Source: Paragordius varius (taxonomy: Eukaryota; Nematomorpha). Taken from it: 64,000 nt of DNA. Of the stretch, positions 51,316 to 63,544 are shown in pieces. Made by a program: the position numbers and the translations under genes. Where the stretch lies: contig OZ176055.1 in NCBI GenBank assembly GCA_964247055.1, positions 2,046,001 to 2,110,000 of the forward strand, in the 5' to 3' direction. The notes below the pieces were generated by a model. It saw nothing but the letters and a program-made list of their open reading frames with translations, was not told the origin of the DNA and did no database searches. Numbering within the stretch: position 1 is the first letter of the stretch; each line of letters begins with the position of its first letter.

Positions 51316-52149
51316 TTGTTAAAAAAACCACGATTTAGTAAGCACATTTTTGCAAATTATGAATAATCCAAATTTTTTTACTGCCACATGTTGGACACTC
51401 CTCCTATAAAGTTTAAAATTGAATAATATCAACATAATTAATAAATTGTAACAGGCTTCAATTCTTTTTTTGGATCCACATCGGCTTTTTCTTATCTCAG
51501 AATTTTGATTAAAGCCTCATTTGTCCCTAAAATGAAACATTTTTTTGTAAGAAATACAATCATCTGGTAATTAATACATTAAAATGTATTTGTTGAGCCA
51601 TATATACATATATTAGCTTTTTTTGTGGAAGATTAAAACATTATGTCAAACTCTATCGCTGCCATTTTTCTTGGATATATCCTTAATAACAATGTAGTTC
51701 GTAACTTTTAAAAGTTATTAAATTATATTTTAGCTGCAAATTTTTGATATTTATGGATTGTTAGATCAGCTGTTTATTTCAATAAGATTTTAGATAATCA
51801 ATTTTGTACTTTATACACTGACACTCAAACCGCGGCCCTAAAAATGCCTTTTATTGGCGCCGAATCATATATAATAAAATTTTGATTAAGTTAATTGATA
51901 AACGGCAAAAATGTCAAACAACTTATATTTAAAAAAACTATACAAACATCAATAAAAATTAAGACCATATCACTAACAAAATGCACTAATTAAAGTTAAT
52001 AAATGCTTTAAAATATCGTATTAAACAAAATATTTCCAATAATATGATAAATGTGGATACACTCTTATGTTATACTTTAAAAATTGTTATATAAAATTTA
52101 ACCAATTGTATAAATAAGCTGATAAGACTTTACAGTAAATCATGAAATT

Positions 52150-52345
52150 AAGTAATTATGGTCATTAGGTGGGGAACCGGACTTTTACACTGCGTGCTAG
52201 AGTTCAAACCTCGAAACTATGCAATTTTTCTATACTGTCGTTGGGCGGGCAAATGTTAAAGCTTCCACGAGTCCGGATACAATTTAAGTCCTTACCCTTT
52301 ACTAAAGAAGGATAAAAGAGACTCTAAAAACTGTATATATATATA
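52150..52345 (+). repeat. Candidate tRNA-derived SINE
   Basis: TGGTCATTAGGTGG resembles a pol III A box. About 40 bp later GAGTTCAAACCTCG resembles a B box. The segment is GC-richer than its surroundings, continues through GGGCGGGCAAATGTTAAAGC and CACGAGTCCGGATAC, and ends in a simple TA tail (52336-52357). I could not fold a full tRNA, and there is no second copy in the window, so this stays tentative. Confidence 0.4.
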
Positions 52346-53301
52346 TATATATATAAAACTAAACAAATGACATTTTTTTGCATTAAAATAGCCTTAATAA
52401 TATCATGTGACTAAGATACATTTCAAATTATCTGATATTAATTTTGAGTGTTAACTGTCTTTTCCCTTATAACAACACTAGACATGTATTATATTTATGA
52501 CGTATCATACCATCCCTAGAAGTGAACCCAACTCGGCTGTTACTGAAACTTTAATCAATGGTGTATGGAAGGGTAGCAATGGATGTTTTTTGTGTACATT
52601 GGCGGCATGCGCCTACTACACCCTTTTCTTTCACTTCGATACTAATAAAATATCTTTTGAGGCCCTTCTGAATTTTTGGCGAGTATCAGTGCTTTCGAGT
52701 CAGAAAAAACTACGTCCAAAATCGGGTTAGTAGAATAAAATAACTTATTATAATTCTGATCAGAAAATGTATCAGCATTATTATTATGCTTTTGGTTTTC
52801 GACTTTACAAGTGATTTAAGAAAGGTATACACTGCATATAATAAGCCAAAAAATAATTTCAAAAAATAATTTTTAGATGTAGCTTTTGAAAGTCCCAAAT
52901 TTTTTTGCTCTTCTAAAATGGGCTAGTCTTAAAAATATATGGATATTTTGTGCAGCTTTTATATTTAGTTTATAATATAATTTTAAAGAAAGCCCCTAGC
53001 TTTCACCAAAAAATAAAAAAAGGTGCACAAATCCCATTTTCTTATAAAGCCACTTACCACCAAAATATATATAACTTTTTTAATCATTCTTTAAACCCAA
53101 AACTAGAAACAGCATAATAATGTTTATGGGTTTTATATCAGAATACATATATATTTTATTTTTTTGTGGATGTCTATATAAAAAGTCAAAAAAATATTAA
53201 ATTTATTATATGAAAACAATGCTCACAATACCAAAATACCATTTGTTTGTATATTCATGTTCAGGGGCCCAAAACTCCTGAAATGTAATCACCTACAAAA
53301 A

Positions 53302-56300
53302 ATGAAAAGGTGGTGAAAAAACCATATTATACTCGGTAATGAAAAAACCATATTATGCTCAACAAACTATTAGGACATCGGTTCCATATGAAAATGTAGC
53401 AGGATGATATGGATTTAAAATTTAAATTTACGCCTAAACTTAGGTAGCGAAACGAAAATTGTATCCTTTTTTATCTTTGTTATTATATATATATATTGTT
53501 AAAGTGAGTTTAACCTTAACTAAAATTTGTGCAGTCATAGAAAATATAGAAAATTTATCAAGAAGCTAAAGCGTAAACTTAAGCGTAAACAAGATGCGTT
53601 AGCAAAGATAAAAGTTAACAATAGACCAATAGCTCCGAGGATAAACATAAAACAATATTATGATAAATCCAAAGTATACGATTGCCTTTCACTCATACCA
53701 ACCATTCAAAATCTTTGTTCCTCTCAAAAAATAAAGTATTAACATTTAATTATTCAGGGGTTCGATCTTAAAATACAAGGATCCAAAAGTTGTCAGCCAA
53801 TTAAAATCGATAAATTATGTGCCAAAGGCGACTCCCATAAAACGGCCTACGCAGAATCCTGAACCCCCAGTCATTTATCATTTCGATATCAATCGTAATA
53901 TAAATGAAGACAAACCTCCTTGTTTATTCTTTCAAAAACTTGGCACTTGCAAATTTGGGATGAAGTTCGTTATTTTACCTAAAATTTATTTTCAAACTAT
54001 TTTATTAAACCCCTAATTACCTAACATAGCAAATAACGAATTATATCCTGGGTTTTTATATAACTAACCAAAAAATTATAAATGGCCGATTTTTTGTCTT
54101 AAATGCCGTGCATCATCCTTTACTGACAAATATTCCAAAACTTGACACATTGTCAGCTTTTTTAAATAGATATGCATAAAAAACTGACTAATTTAGGGGA
54201 AAAGCATTTTCAGAGCCGCAGTTTTACCATTGATATAAATTAAATTTGATTATATTTGAGAATTATAAAATTAACTGTGCTAAATAACATCTATGTTTCG
54301 CAACTCAAAACGATAGGCTTATATACCATTTTAAATTCAAATTCACCCTTGAACTTTTCAAATTTACCCTTAAACAATTCTAATTTACTCTAAAAATAAA
54401 TTATGTGATTTTGGCTAATATGAAATATATCTTTATGGCTTAATTTTTAATTTTTTCAGTATAATTTATTTTTAACCAAAATCTCAGTTTTTTAAATAGA
54501 AAAAAATATTGGTAATTTTTAACCTTAATTTATTTTTAGGGTGAATTTGAATCGTTCGAGGGTTAATTTGAGTTGTTCAAGGGTGAATTTGAATTTTTTT
54601 AGGGTAAATTTAAAGTGTATTTAATATATTTAAAAGTAGGTAATCAAGATTTAAGAACATGTAACTTTAATAAAAAAATATTTTTCCTTTATTTAGATGT
54701 ACCAAACGGCATACAGAAGCTACCAAAAGTGACATTGTTCTTTTTTCTAATTTATACAATGAACCTTGTGATTTAAACAGTATTCAATTTGATGGAACCA
54801 AACCTACCTTACATTATCAAGTATTCCACCAATAATCAATTATAATATGAATTAAAACTAATATTATTGTTCTTATTTGGTTTAAAAATTCTTATATTTT
54901 TTATGTATAATATACCATTTACAATTCAAATTCACCCTTAAACACTTCAAATTCACCCTCGAACAATTCAAAATTACCCTAAAAATGGATTATGTGTTTT
55001 TGAGCTAATATAATCATCATTTATATGAAATATATTTTTACGACATAGTTTTTTATTTATATTTTAAAAATATTAAAAAATAAAGGTAATTTTTAATCGT
55101 AGAAAAACACATAATTTTTTTAGGGTGAATTTAAATTTTCAAGGGTGAATTTTAAATGTAAATGGTATAATAATATTAATAGGAATTTTATTATGATGTT
55201 GTGAGTGAATTAAAGAAATTCGGACGCATTCGACGATTTGTAACCTGCAAAAATGTCGATCTTCACCTCAACGGAAATGTTTATGTCCAATTCGAAAAGT
55301 TATTATTATATCGAAAATATTTTTTTATAAATTGATCAATCAAAATAATCTTTTATAATAAAATTTAATGTATTGTTAGATAAATTTTAATAAAGGTAAC
55401 GATTATATTTATAAGTATTCATAATACAACAAATTATTTAACTTGAGATTATTAAATATAACTAGCAATTTTATTATTCATTTTTTGGAATAGTATTAAA
55501 ATCTTTTAATTTTATTTTACTCTGTAAAAAAGCTTTGTTTTCTAACCTTTTTTAGGGATGAAAATGCTTACGAAGTTTATGATACCTTTAATCTGAAACG
55601 TTGGTATGCCGGTAAACTCATACATTGTAAACTCATCTCAATCCTTTCATGGCCTTCTGCTATATGTGGTAGGCATTAAAAATTAATTTAAAGGACAAAG
55701 TCAATATGAGATGAGTAAATTTTGGTTTTGATTTTTAAAATTAGGAAACCAGAAATAATTACGAAAAAGAGTGAGTTTAAATGTCTAATGGTTAGAATAT
55801 GTATTAAACAAATTTAAATTTCATCTTTTTTAGAAGTTTAATAATGGTTTAAATTATTCTTTAAATGTGTTTTTTTATGAAAATATTGTGATGACTACAG
55901 TATTAATTTATTTTTAACATTATCTTCTTTATTTGTATTTTTTTTAAATTTTGACATAGTAAATTTGTTGAGTATTAGTGGTCGTATACATTTTAATCTG
56001 TACTTAATAAACTGTTTCCAGATCGATTTTTAAATTGATTTTAGTTTTTTTCTTTAATCCTTAGGGTTGTATATGAAAGGAGCTTGTGATAAAGGACGTC
56101 TATGCAATTATATTCACCCCTATCCTGAAATAATCCATGAACAACACAAAAATGAATCACCTCAACATCTTAAACGACCTACTAAACATAAAAGACATCG
56201 GCATTCGAAATCTCCAAATTATGATTTAATACCTAAAAGTCAGAAAAAACGTAATCTGTCACCAAAAGATGGCTCACATGATCCACATTTATTTAAACGG

Positions 56301-56348
56301 AGAAGGGATATTGATAGATATGTCCGAACGAAAAAATCAAAAAAATAA
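53302..56348 (+). CDS. ZRSR2: ZRSR2-like (U2AF35-related) splicing factor, two CCCH zinc fingers plus UHM
   Basis: Secure exons: about 53758-53964, 54697-54820, 55183-55298, 55556-55668 and 56065-56348. An exon from 53535 carries HRKYRKFIKKLKRK, the N-terminal basic motif of ZRSR proteins (SHKKYR). The first exon is tentative: 53302-53309 would give M-K and a split Ser. Zinc finger 1 is C-X8-C-X5-C-X3-H (CLFFQKLGTCKFGMK with CTKRH). The UHM has VVSELKKFGRIRRF, NGNVYVQFE and RWYAGK. Zinc finger 2 is C-X7-C-X5-C-X3-H (CGLYMKGACDKGRLCNYIH). The tail is Lys/Arg/Ser-rich. QNPEPPV before finger 1 matches human ZRSR2 exactly. ZRSR2 recognises the 3' splice site, mainly of U12-type introns. The exon junction between 53535 and 53780 is unresolved (donor at 53596 or 53736). 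An AATAAA overlaps the stop (56344-56349). Confidence 0.8.
54321..54627. repeat. MITE family A, copy 6
   Basis: The left arm is TATACCATTTTAAATTCAAA, TTCACCCTTGAACTTTTCAA and TTTACCCTTAAACAATTCTA. The right arm has AGGGTGAATTTGAATCGTTC, GAGGGTTAATTTGAGTTGTT and CAAGGGTGAATTTGAATT. It lies in the ZRSR2-like intron 53965-54696. Confidence 0.75.
54910..55169. repeat. MITE family A, copy 7
   Basis: The left arm is TATACCATTTACAATTCAAA plus CACCCTTAAACACTTCAAAT and CACCCTCGAACAATTC. The right arm is AGGGTGAATTTAAATTTTCA and AGGGTGAATTTTAAATG, ending GTAAATGGTATA. This is the cleanest pair of family A termini. It lies in the ZRSR2-like intron just upstream of the acceptor at 55182. Confidence 0.8.
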
Positions 56349-56447
56349 AATATATTTATAATAAATTTGAACACACGTAAAAATGAATCTCAGCATCAAG
56401 AACTATCTAATTCTAAATAAATATAAATGATATTAGCGCTCAACTAG

Positions 56448-56571
56448 TGTTCACCTTCGAAATTATGATTTAATACCTAATGACAGTAAGAAAAGACATC
56501 AAATGTCAAAAAACCGCTCGCCTGACCCACATTTATTTAAAAGGAGTCGAAATGGGACGCGAAAAAATTAA
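56448..56571 (+). pseudogene. Diverged partial duplicate of the ZRSR2-like last exon (or alternative terminal exon)
   Basis: An open frame from 56461 encodes NYDLIPNDSKKRH, then DPHLFKRSRNGTRKN and stop (TAA 56569-56571). It aligns with NYDLIPKSQKKRN and DPHLFKRRRD of the ZRSR2-like terminal exon (from 56217). Identity covers about 100 bp and the frame is intact. An AG at 56446-56447 could act as an acceptor. It may be a decayed tandem duplicate or an alternative last exon; intact frame with substitutions mainly between similar residues argues for recent or ongoing use. Confidence 0.65.
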
Positions 56572-57249
56572 GGAAATAAATTGTTTAGTTTTAATTCATT
56601 GTATGATCGGTATATAATTCAGCAATACGATTTCATTTACTACTACGATTGCAATAAAAATTAATATTCATATTAAATACTAGGTTCCACATGTGCTTCT
56701 CATTATAGTATACCATTTGTTTGAACTGTGCCTCTTTGAATTAGGGCGGTGGCGAAAATTAAATTTTGAAAAAGTGCCTAATTATCAATCAAGACAGAAT
56801 TATAACACTCTAGGATTTGCCACTTAAATTGTATAATTTATTCATTTTTAAAAATCACACCCACTGTTGTAAGCCTTACGGTTCTAGATTCAACGTATAA
56901 ATAAGGAAAAAAATGGCATATGAATATACAATTAACATGATTTCATGATAAGCGAACAATCGTGTTTGCTTGGTAGAAGTCATTTTAACATTAAAATGTG
57001 TTTTCCACCTCACCAATCACATTTGTTAATTATTCCCAAAATTTTATTGGCGCTTTCTTTGGTCGGTTGAGAAAAGTTAAGAAATTATGCTATATATATA
57101 TATATATATATCAATGATAAGCCAGCATAAATGTACACACTGTAATAAGTTATTAAGCTGTGTTAGTTCAATTCTTCATCCCATATTTTTGACAATTAAC
57201 ACTTCATGACCTTTTGGCGTAGGTTTTATTTTCCAGAAACGATTAAAAA

Positions 57250-57600
57250 TTCGAAATATTAAAAAGTATAAGTGGTTTTAGGCCGACTTTGAAAATATGC
57301 TTTCTTTTGCCTTGTAGGCGCACAATGCATTTTTTTATAAATGTAAAATTGTAAGAAATCATTCTCAAACTATTTGTCCACCATTTTTTGTTATAATTTT
57401 TTAAATCGCTGGTACAATAGGCAAATACATGTATATTATTGTTAGAATATGCAAATAATTAATTTTTCTAAGCTTTCAGGTTGCATTTAACCATTTATTT
57501 AATTTTAAAATAGTTCGTTGCAATCGTGTTTTGGAACTCTCCCTTTTAGACTCTAAAAGTCACAAAACTGTTAAAATATTTTTTATCTATAAAAGAAAAC
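57250..57600. repeat. Dispersed repeat family D, copy 2
   Basis: It shares AATCGCTGGTACAATAGGCA, ATGTATATTATTGTTAGAAT and TAGACTCTAAAAGTCACAAA with the copy at about 7290-7680. A related segment lies at about 62340-62640. Borders are not defined. Confidence 0.5.
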
Positions 57601-57720
57601 AATGTTTAATAATAAAATTTTAACAAAAAAACTTTTAGAACATTAGTATACAAGATTGAGCTCTACGAAACTACCAATATGTCACGGACAAAAAAGATAA
57701 ATGGTGAAGTGTTTAAATAC

Positions 57721-57723
<3 letters not shown>

Positions 57724-57752
<29 letters not shown>
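57724..57752. repeat. (TA)n microsatellite
   Basis: An uninterrupted TA run in gene-free DNA. A second run lies at 57090-57112. Confidence 0.95.
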
Positions 57753-57943
57753 CAAAATATTTTATTTGATTCTTTAATAAATTTGATCAATAACATTTTT
57801 TTATATTTCATTAACGGATTTAATTTGTATCAAAAGAATAAATGTATATGATTTAAGCATTTAATCTATAAAGAGGCCACCCGCTATTTTCCAAGCGGTA
57901 CAATTTTCCCTTAAAACATGAGTTTTTGATTCATTTATACATA

Positions 57944-58120
57944 CAGTATCGTATGACATAAAACTTTATTAGTCCATAAAAAAATAAAAAAATGTTTTTT
58001 TTTTTGAAAAAACAAGCTTAGTTCCAAAAAAACATACCCATAATATCCCCTTGTTTTGTTTTAAAAAACATTTTTTTATTCTTTTGGTGGACTAATAATG
58101 TTTTTTGTTATACGCTACTG
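57944..58120. mobile_element. Family C MITE, 177 bp, near-palindromic, TA target duplication
   Basis: The termini are CAGTATCGTATGACATAAAA and GTTATACGCTACTG. The arms pair through TTATTAGTCCA and TGGACTAATAA, then A/T-rich stretches. TA flanks both ends. It is non-coding. Confidence 0.7.
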
Positions 58121-61100
58121 TATATGGTTAGTTGTATGTATACATTAATCAATACAATACTTTGCAATGGTTAGTTCAAACTTTGTGTCATTTGTGAACT
58201 CAACTCACTCACTCACTACTTTGTGTGCATTTTTCACAATGAGATGTGGAATTTCACTTTTTTTCCTCTCTGTATTTGACTTTCTCATCCTGCCTGCTGC
58301 CTTTTTGCCATAAAAACTAATAGAAGTATAAAAAAAGTTCAGAGTTATAGTTTTTTAAAAAAACTATTTTTTGCCTAAATTATTGTATATGTATATACAA
58401 CTAAACAAAGTAGTTTAATAATGTGATTTATTTTATTATCCATGCTAAGCAGAGCGAATTCCCCTTGTGCCATAATATAGTTTTGTGATCCATTTTTTTT
58501 CATTTTTATTCCTTTGTGGTGATTAGCAATGACAAAGCTCCTTTCTATATGTGAAATATACAATATCTATTTCTTTTGCAATTTATAATTGCTTGTTAAA
58601 TGATAACTTACCTTATAATACTTATACAACTGAGATATATAAATATCTCGATGGCAATGAATTTTTTATTGGTATTTTTAAGTAAATACACCTGAATTAG
58701 ATATTTGTGATATAAAAAATTTTCTAGTTAATTAATATATATATATACAATAATTTTTTACACCTCATATACACTTTCTGCTAACAAATATGTTGATTTA
58801 ATAAACTCTTTTAATTACATTTATTATAATATACCTATAGTTTGTCGGAAGTTTAAAATTTTATATATGTTGAATATAAAATTAAAAATTTGAAGCAATA
58901 CACTTTAATTTTTTTATAAAATTGATTGATTGAGAAATTACAAAAATTTGTTGTTACAAGGGTGATTAATTCTTAAAAAACCTTGTAATATGTTAATTTT
59001 CTAATGACAATTGACAACCCCAATTTTTTTGCACATATAAAAATTTATTTAGAACAATGACCGTTCTTTATATATTGGGAAAAATATAATATTTTTATAA
59101 TTTTTTCCCTTATAGATTATATATTTATTGGTTATTGAACCTCTATTTCAGAGTTGGCTATAAGATTATGTATTTCCTTTTTATTTGAATGGGAGCTAGA
59201 AAGCTATAAAATTATGCAAATTATTAACATATATTTTTTCTAATTTAATTTTATTTTATTTTTAGATTATACAGATTAGAGTATTTTTGAAAAATTATCT
59301 CTGCATTTTCCAATATCGTATATAAATTTTCTTAAATGGCTAAAATTTACCTTAAACTAAATGAATAAAAATCGTTTGTAAGAGGGATTAAAATCCAATA
59401 GTTATATAATGTCAATTTTTTTTCATTAAATACTAAAAATAATATTTTATTTGCAAGAAACGACAAATATTTTACCTTTATTTTCTTTTTTTAACGAAAT
59501 TATTTGAAAAAAATTATAAATTGTGTGTACATGGCCATGCATTTATATATTTACCTTATTCCTATTTCTCCTAACATTTCTTTTTTCAAATAAAATAAAT
59601 AAATATCAAAACTATTAGATTACATTGTTTAGATTTTATACTACAATTTCGAAAACTTAAATAATATTATATAACTGTTTTTCATAAATATATTTAAAAT
59701 AAAATATTTAACAGAAATTTTAGCAGAAACTCATATTTTTTACACCTTTAATTGTAAATAATATTTATATATATGTATTTTATATATTTAAGTATGCATG
59801 TGCAGTGCAATGATCTTTGAAAAAAGTATACATAAATAATTGAATTATACTATATATAGTTTCATGTATTGTGAGATTCTAATTAAATTGAATGCTTATT
59901 GATTGTCATCATAAATATTTTCTATTTAATTCTATTTTTCGATCAATTTATGGCATTTAAAAAGCAATAAACAAAATTTTAAATTTATATTTTGGTCAAA
60001 ATTTTAAATTAATATTTTGGAAAACAACAATCTTCTATAATATTATATAATTTGAAAGTCAAATTAAAAAATAAGTAATAAATAAAAAATGAAAAAAAGT
60101 GAAATGTAAAAAACTGAAAGTTTATTCTACTGAGAACTTTTTATGTATACACAGAGGCATTCAAAAAAAAATAAAAAGTTAGTTATGTCATTCACCATCC
60201 ATATATCATCCATTATACATTATTGTAAAGAGAGAGAGAGATCAATTTAATTCAAATTAAATTATGAATAAATGTATAGACGTAGGATGTTCTTGATGTT
60301 AAAAAATTTTTTTTTTCGTGATTTTTAGTACCTTTCCATTCATTATTTTGTTTATAATCAAAAAAATGTTAAATAAATAAATAAAATATTATTATTATTA
60401 CATTTAAGAAATTTCATGTAATTTCTTAGATCTTTTATCATAATCAACGGATAATATGGATCACATGCTTCAAAAAAAAGAAATTTTTTTTATATATCAA
60501 AAAAATCTACAGTTGATATTTCTTATCCCATTCCTAAATTTTTTTTGATTATTCGAAATAAATGTTAGCAAAATAAGTTTATAAAGAATCCAAAATATCT
60601 CCACTTTAAATTATAATCTTCCTTGGATTCAAATATATTAACATCCAACTAGTTATTATGGATCTTCGACTTACTGTTTAGATTAATTTATTCCAAACGA
60701 ATTATAATTTTTTTCAAATATCAATTTATCAAATCAATTCATCTTTAAAACCATCAATATTCTCGGAGGATCCGTAAGATTTTTTTCTATCATACCCCAA
60801 CCTACCATATTCATTTACACCTGTAATTAAATAAACAAAAAGAATATATTAAAAAACATATAGTAAATAATTTTAAATTTAAAAATTATTTATATAGGCA
60901 TAAAAAACAGATGAATTTCACCTTCGATTGCCGCATTTCTCAAAAACCGTCGGATCAAGATATAAAATGGGCATTCATTAATAATTTATTAGATTTCAAA
61001 CACAAGACTGTAAAATGCAAACACAAATATAGTATTTTATTGAATTTTTGCCAAATGGATGACTTATTTAGAACAATTGTTTGAGAAATATCAATATTAT

Positions 61101-63184
61101 TAAGATTTCATCAGCATATTTATATAATTCAAGATTTTTTAATTTTTTTGCGGGCCGCACATAAAATCTCGGAGGGCCGCATTCGAACACTCCTGGCCTG
61201 GTAGGGTTCTTTATTTCCTGTATTTATAAACACTTTAACACTTCATTACCTTGATATTGGTATGATTACATTCAGGGATAATTTTATAACTTAGGCAGGG
61301 GGGCGGAGTCCAATACGCGAATAGTGTGAGGTAGGCGAAAATTGGTAATCCATAATTTGCCAGGAATATGCCCAAAAATCTTAGTAAAAATGAATTTCTT
61401 TACAAAAATTTTGAATAAGTCTATCGAATTGACAAAAAACTAAAAAATTGTTATAATCTGTTGGCATTTCACAGTCCTATGATTATCCATGTATATTTAA
61501 AATGCGGCCCGGTAAGCCATTATCTTAGTGTATAAACTTTTTAATTAACAACTTTTGTTTTCTGTAAGAGATAGATAACAAGGCTTATATTTTTAACAGC
61601 TTTCAAACTTCTTAAGTCCAGAATTGGGCTTCAAACCTGATTGAAATACAAATCTATCTTTAAAATAAATAAATATCAAAAATGTGCGGCTAAAATGTTC
61701 TGAAAGTTTTCAAAGGTGATTTTATAACCATAATATACATTTATTTGCCCGTTGTATTGCGATTTAAAAAAAGAAATAAAAAAGTTTAAGATGATTTTAC
61801 CATTAAAAAACAAAGAGGAAATGGATACAGGATGCATATTTTCGAATTTAGCCCAATATTTTGAATGCTTTTTTGAATATTGGAATTCGAAACTACTCCA
61901 AAACGTATTGATTGCACCATTTTTTTGTCTTATCTGATACATGTTTAAAAAACAAAAAAAGTTAAAATATTAATCTTTATATTTTGGTGTAAATTATTTT
62001 TTTTAACAAAAATAAATGTACTCCCTACCCCTCGCAGAAAAATTATAAACTACAACAGTAGTAATTGGTTGGGTATTTTAATTGATGTACGTGTACACAA
62101 TTAAGTACATTTTTTTTCTATTCACCCTTTGACTCTAAAGGTAAAAAAAATATTTTTAGGAATTTACAACAGTATTTTGATTTGACATTAATAGACTGTC
62201 ATTTTGTATACATTAAACGATTCCGTTTGTTTCGTATTTATTATCTGTCCATATTTTTTAAAGGGAACGGGGGGTGAGCTCTAAAAAAGTACAAATTATT
62301 ACGAATAAATGTATATATATTTTTGTAATATATATAAACCATATTAAAACTCTTTTTAGAGATTTTGGGGGTAGTTTTCTACCACAGATTATTTTTATTG
62401 TAAATCTTAAAAATATTTTTATGATATTGAACCAAATTTAAAAATATTCTATATTTTTAGATAAACATTGTCCAAAATCATCATCTCAAACTTTTAAACG
62501 GCAGATATTAATTAATTTTTATCGGCTTGTTATTAGATGGCTTTCTAAACTTTTGTTAATCAGCTGTTTGATTCAAATGCTCTAAACTGCTATTTTAGGG
62601 CTATAAAGTTACTTTACTGTGTAAAAATTTACCTAATATATAAGTAAATGTTTATAATTATCATATTTTAGCAAAAAACCTTTCCTGATGATTGATTTTT
62701 GCAAGTTGAAAACTAAGGGGCAAAAATTACCCGAAAACGTATTCATACATAAATTTCAAAAATAATGAGGTGTCAACGTTTCAAATTAGACTTAATCTAT
62801 CCGAGCATTTAGATATTTTTCCACAAAATATAATCGTTTTAACATATAATAAATTTTCCATATAACATTTTCCCATATCCTCCATTTTTTATTCAAAAAA
62901 AAATTATGTCATATGACTCAGATAACTTTTACCTTAATACATGTTTTTTTATTTTTTGAAATTTTTGATTTTTTAGGAAAAAAAAAGATAAATTTAAATG
63001 AGAAAAAAATAGACCACAAAACAGAATTTTTTTTATATATATATTTTTTTTTTCAAAATAACGCTATAATGCTAAGGAAAATTTACATTTTTTGTAATAT
63101 AAATACATACATACCATTTTTTAATTATTATTATTATTCTTACAAATAAGTAAAAATAATAATATCCTTTATTAGCCTTCTTAC

Positions 63185-63544
63185 CTGTATGAGTGTAGCT
63201 CTCTTTTCACATTGACGTAATTTTATATTTAAATTTTTGTGGAAAACAATTTTTGAACACTAAAAAACTATAAATTTAAATTTATTCCTCCAAAACACTT
63301 CCTACATATTGTCGTGGTAGAAATCTTAATTTTTTATTCGATGATATTATATAAATAAAAAAAAATATTTTTAATTAGATTCGTATCTTATGGATTTCGA
63401 CCCAATATTCGATAAAAATGAAGTTATTCTGAAATAACCAATGATTTCCTCAATATTTCTTTTACTTTTGATGATAATTCCTGGACACTGTAAGATTAAA
63501 GGATAAGCTCGTGAAATGCGCTTAAATACGATCCAGCTATTCAT
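63185..63544 (-). other. Weak minus-strand gene candidate at the right edge
   Basis: Two pieces look coding on the minus strand. One is a 57-residue open frame from ATG 63544 to TAA 63371 (begins MNSWIVFKRISRAYPLILQ). The other is a 75-nt segment, 63259-63185, between TTTTTTAG and a consensus CAG|GTAAG donor, open in one frame as 25 codons (includes LRQCEKRATLIQ). I could not join them in a consistent phase and recognise no family. Either may be chance. Confidence 0.2.

Larger units (their letters stand above)
50759..53301. other. Divergent intergenic region, ATP13A-like (minus) and ZRSR2-like (plus)
   Basis: The region should contain both promoters. It holds a 93-bp tandem duplication (50925-51107), an inverted repeat (51129-51315), a repeat D fragment near 51740-51790, and a SINE-like segment (about 52150-52345) followed by a TA tract. 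No CpG-rich block or clear TATA-type promoter could be picked out of the AT background. Confidence 0.5.
56572..63184. other. AT-rich region without supportable genes
   Basis: No exon-like segment was recognised. The region holds TA microsatellites (57090-57112 and 57724-57752), a family C MITE (57944-58120), repeat D copies (about 57250-57600 and 62340-62640), a short ACTC run near 58203, an AG run near 60228 and hAT-like scraps (GCGGGCCGCAC near 61150, ATGCGGCCCGG near 61501). The rest is A/T homopolymer-rich DNA. Confidence 0.5.

Noticed and set aside
52497-52730. 77-residue open frame upstream of ZRSR2
   Set aside because: No recognisable motif. Its only donor-like end is in the wrong phase for the next ZRSR2 exon. 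It follows a SINE-like segment and is likely chance.
16665-57752. TA microsatellites as regulatory elements
   Set aside because: They occur in introns and intergenic DNA without consistent position relative to genes, and are typical of AT-rich genomes.
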